From positions 1 through 33,391 of the forward strand of contig CAYVQF010000059.1 of the NCBI GenBank assembly GCA_964454015.1: DNA of 33,391 bases, in the 5' to 3' direction. This DNA is from CAYVQF01 sp964454015. Lineage in GTDB: Bacteria > Myxococcota_A > Bradymonadia > UBA4248. Below, piece by piece: positions 33,375-33,391 of the stretch (the first letter of the stretch is position 1; each line of letters begins with the position of its first letter). Below the pieces are notes generated by a model. That model had not been told where the DNA came from. It searched no databases and worked only from the letters and a program-made list of their open reading frames with translations. Position numbers and translations under genes: made by a program.

Positions 33375-33391
33375 GATCCCATGCCAAACCA

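Noticed and set aside
1..33391. CRISPR arrays, tRNA and rRNA genes, prophage or integrase genes
   Set aside because: A scan by eye found no regularly spaced repeats, no tRNA-like arm sequences and no mobile-element proteins.

Overview
The window is high-GC, densely coding bacterial DNA. It most resembles a myxobacterial or bradymonad-type lineage (Myxococcota/Bradymonadota, the former Deltaproteobacteria). This placement is inference from protein style: a eukaryote-type Ser/Thr kinase with a C-terminal membrane anchor, many lipoproteins whose anchor Cys is followed by a long Asp/Glu-rich stalk, Cys-rich CGGC/CGPC modules typical of these lineages, and two parallel beta-helix surface proteins. 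No rRNA, tRNA, CRISPR array, transposase or phage gene was seen.

Layout. 1-300: a terminator-like or structured RNA element, then a leader. 300-2114: a BLUF blue-light sensor 3 bp upstream of a Ser/Thr kinase whose tail carries a GspE-N/MshEN-like domain and a membrane helix. 2203-4925: a DMT (EamA) permease convergent with an SLC13-type carrier containing TrkA-C (RCK_C) domains. 5302-5859: a small exported protein. 6183-10563: phosphoenolpyruvate carboxylase and a GapN-like aldehyde dehydrogenase. 11102-15836: a likely operon of a PL9-like beta-helix lipoprotein, a HTSHGSQ-family lipoprotein, and a macro-like/SIR2 fusion protein. The 3' end of the last gene is tandemly duplicated (unit 470 bp, one mismatch). 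16511-16993: a STAS/SpoIIAA-like protein with a good sigma70-type promoter. 17044-20863 (minus strand): a Cys-rich lipoprotein, a lipoprotein endonuclease I and a small unknown protein. 21321-29777: six consecutive exported proteins, mostly lipoproteins, without recognisable enzymatic domains. 29873-31522: a divergent Blc-type lipocalin and a short-chain dehydrogenase. 31667-33196 (minus strand): a second beta-helix surface protein.

How it fits together. Central metabolism is represented by PEP carboxylase (anaplerosis) and the GapN-like enzyme (probable NADPH supply). Most of the rest is cell-envelope biology: surface-tethered polysaccharide- or nucleic-acid-directed enzymes on acidic stalks, and a run of unknown lipoproteins. 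Two loci stand out as possible undescribed systems. One is the BLUF plus membrane kinase pair, a candidate blue-light-to-phosphorylation pathway. The other is the macro-SIR2 fusion, whose parts match a nucleotide-sensor plus NADase effector as in anti-phage defence, with a very recent duplication of its C-terminal coding region.
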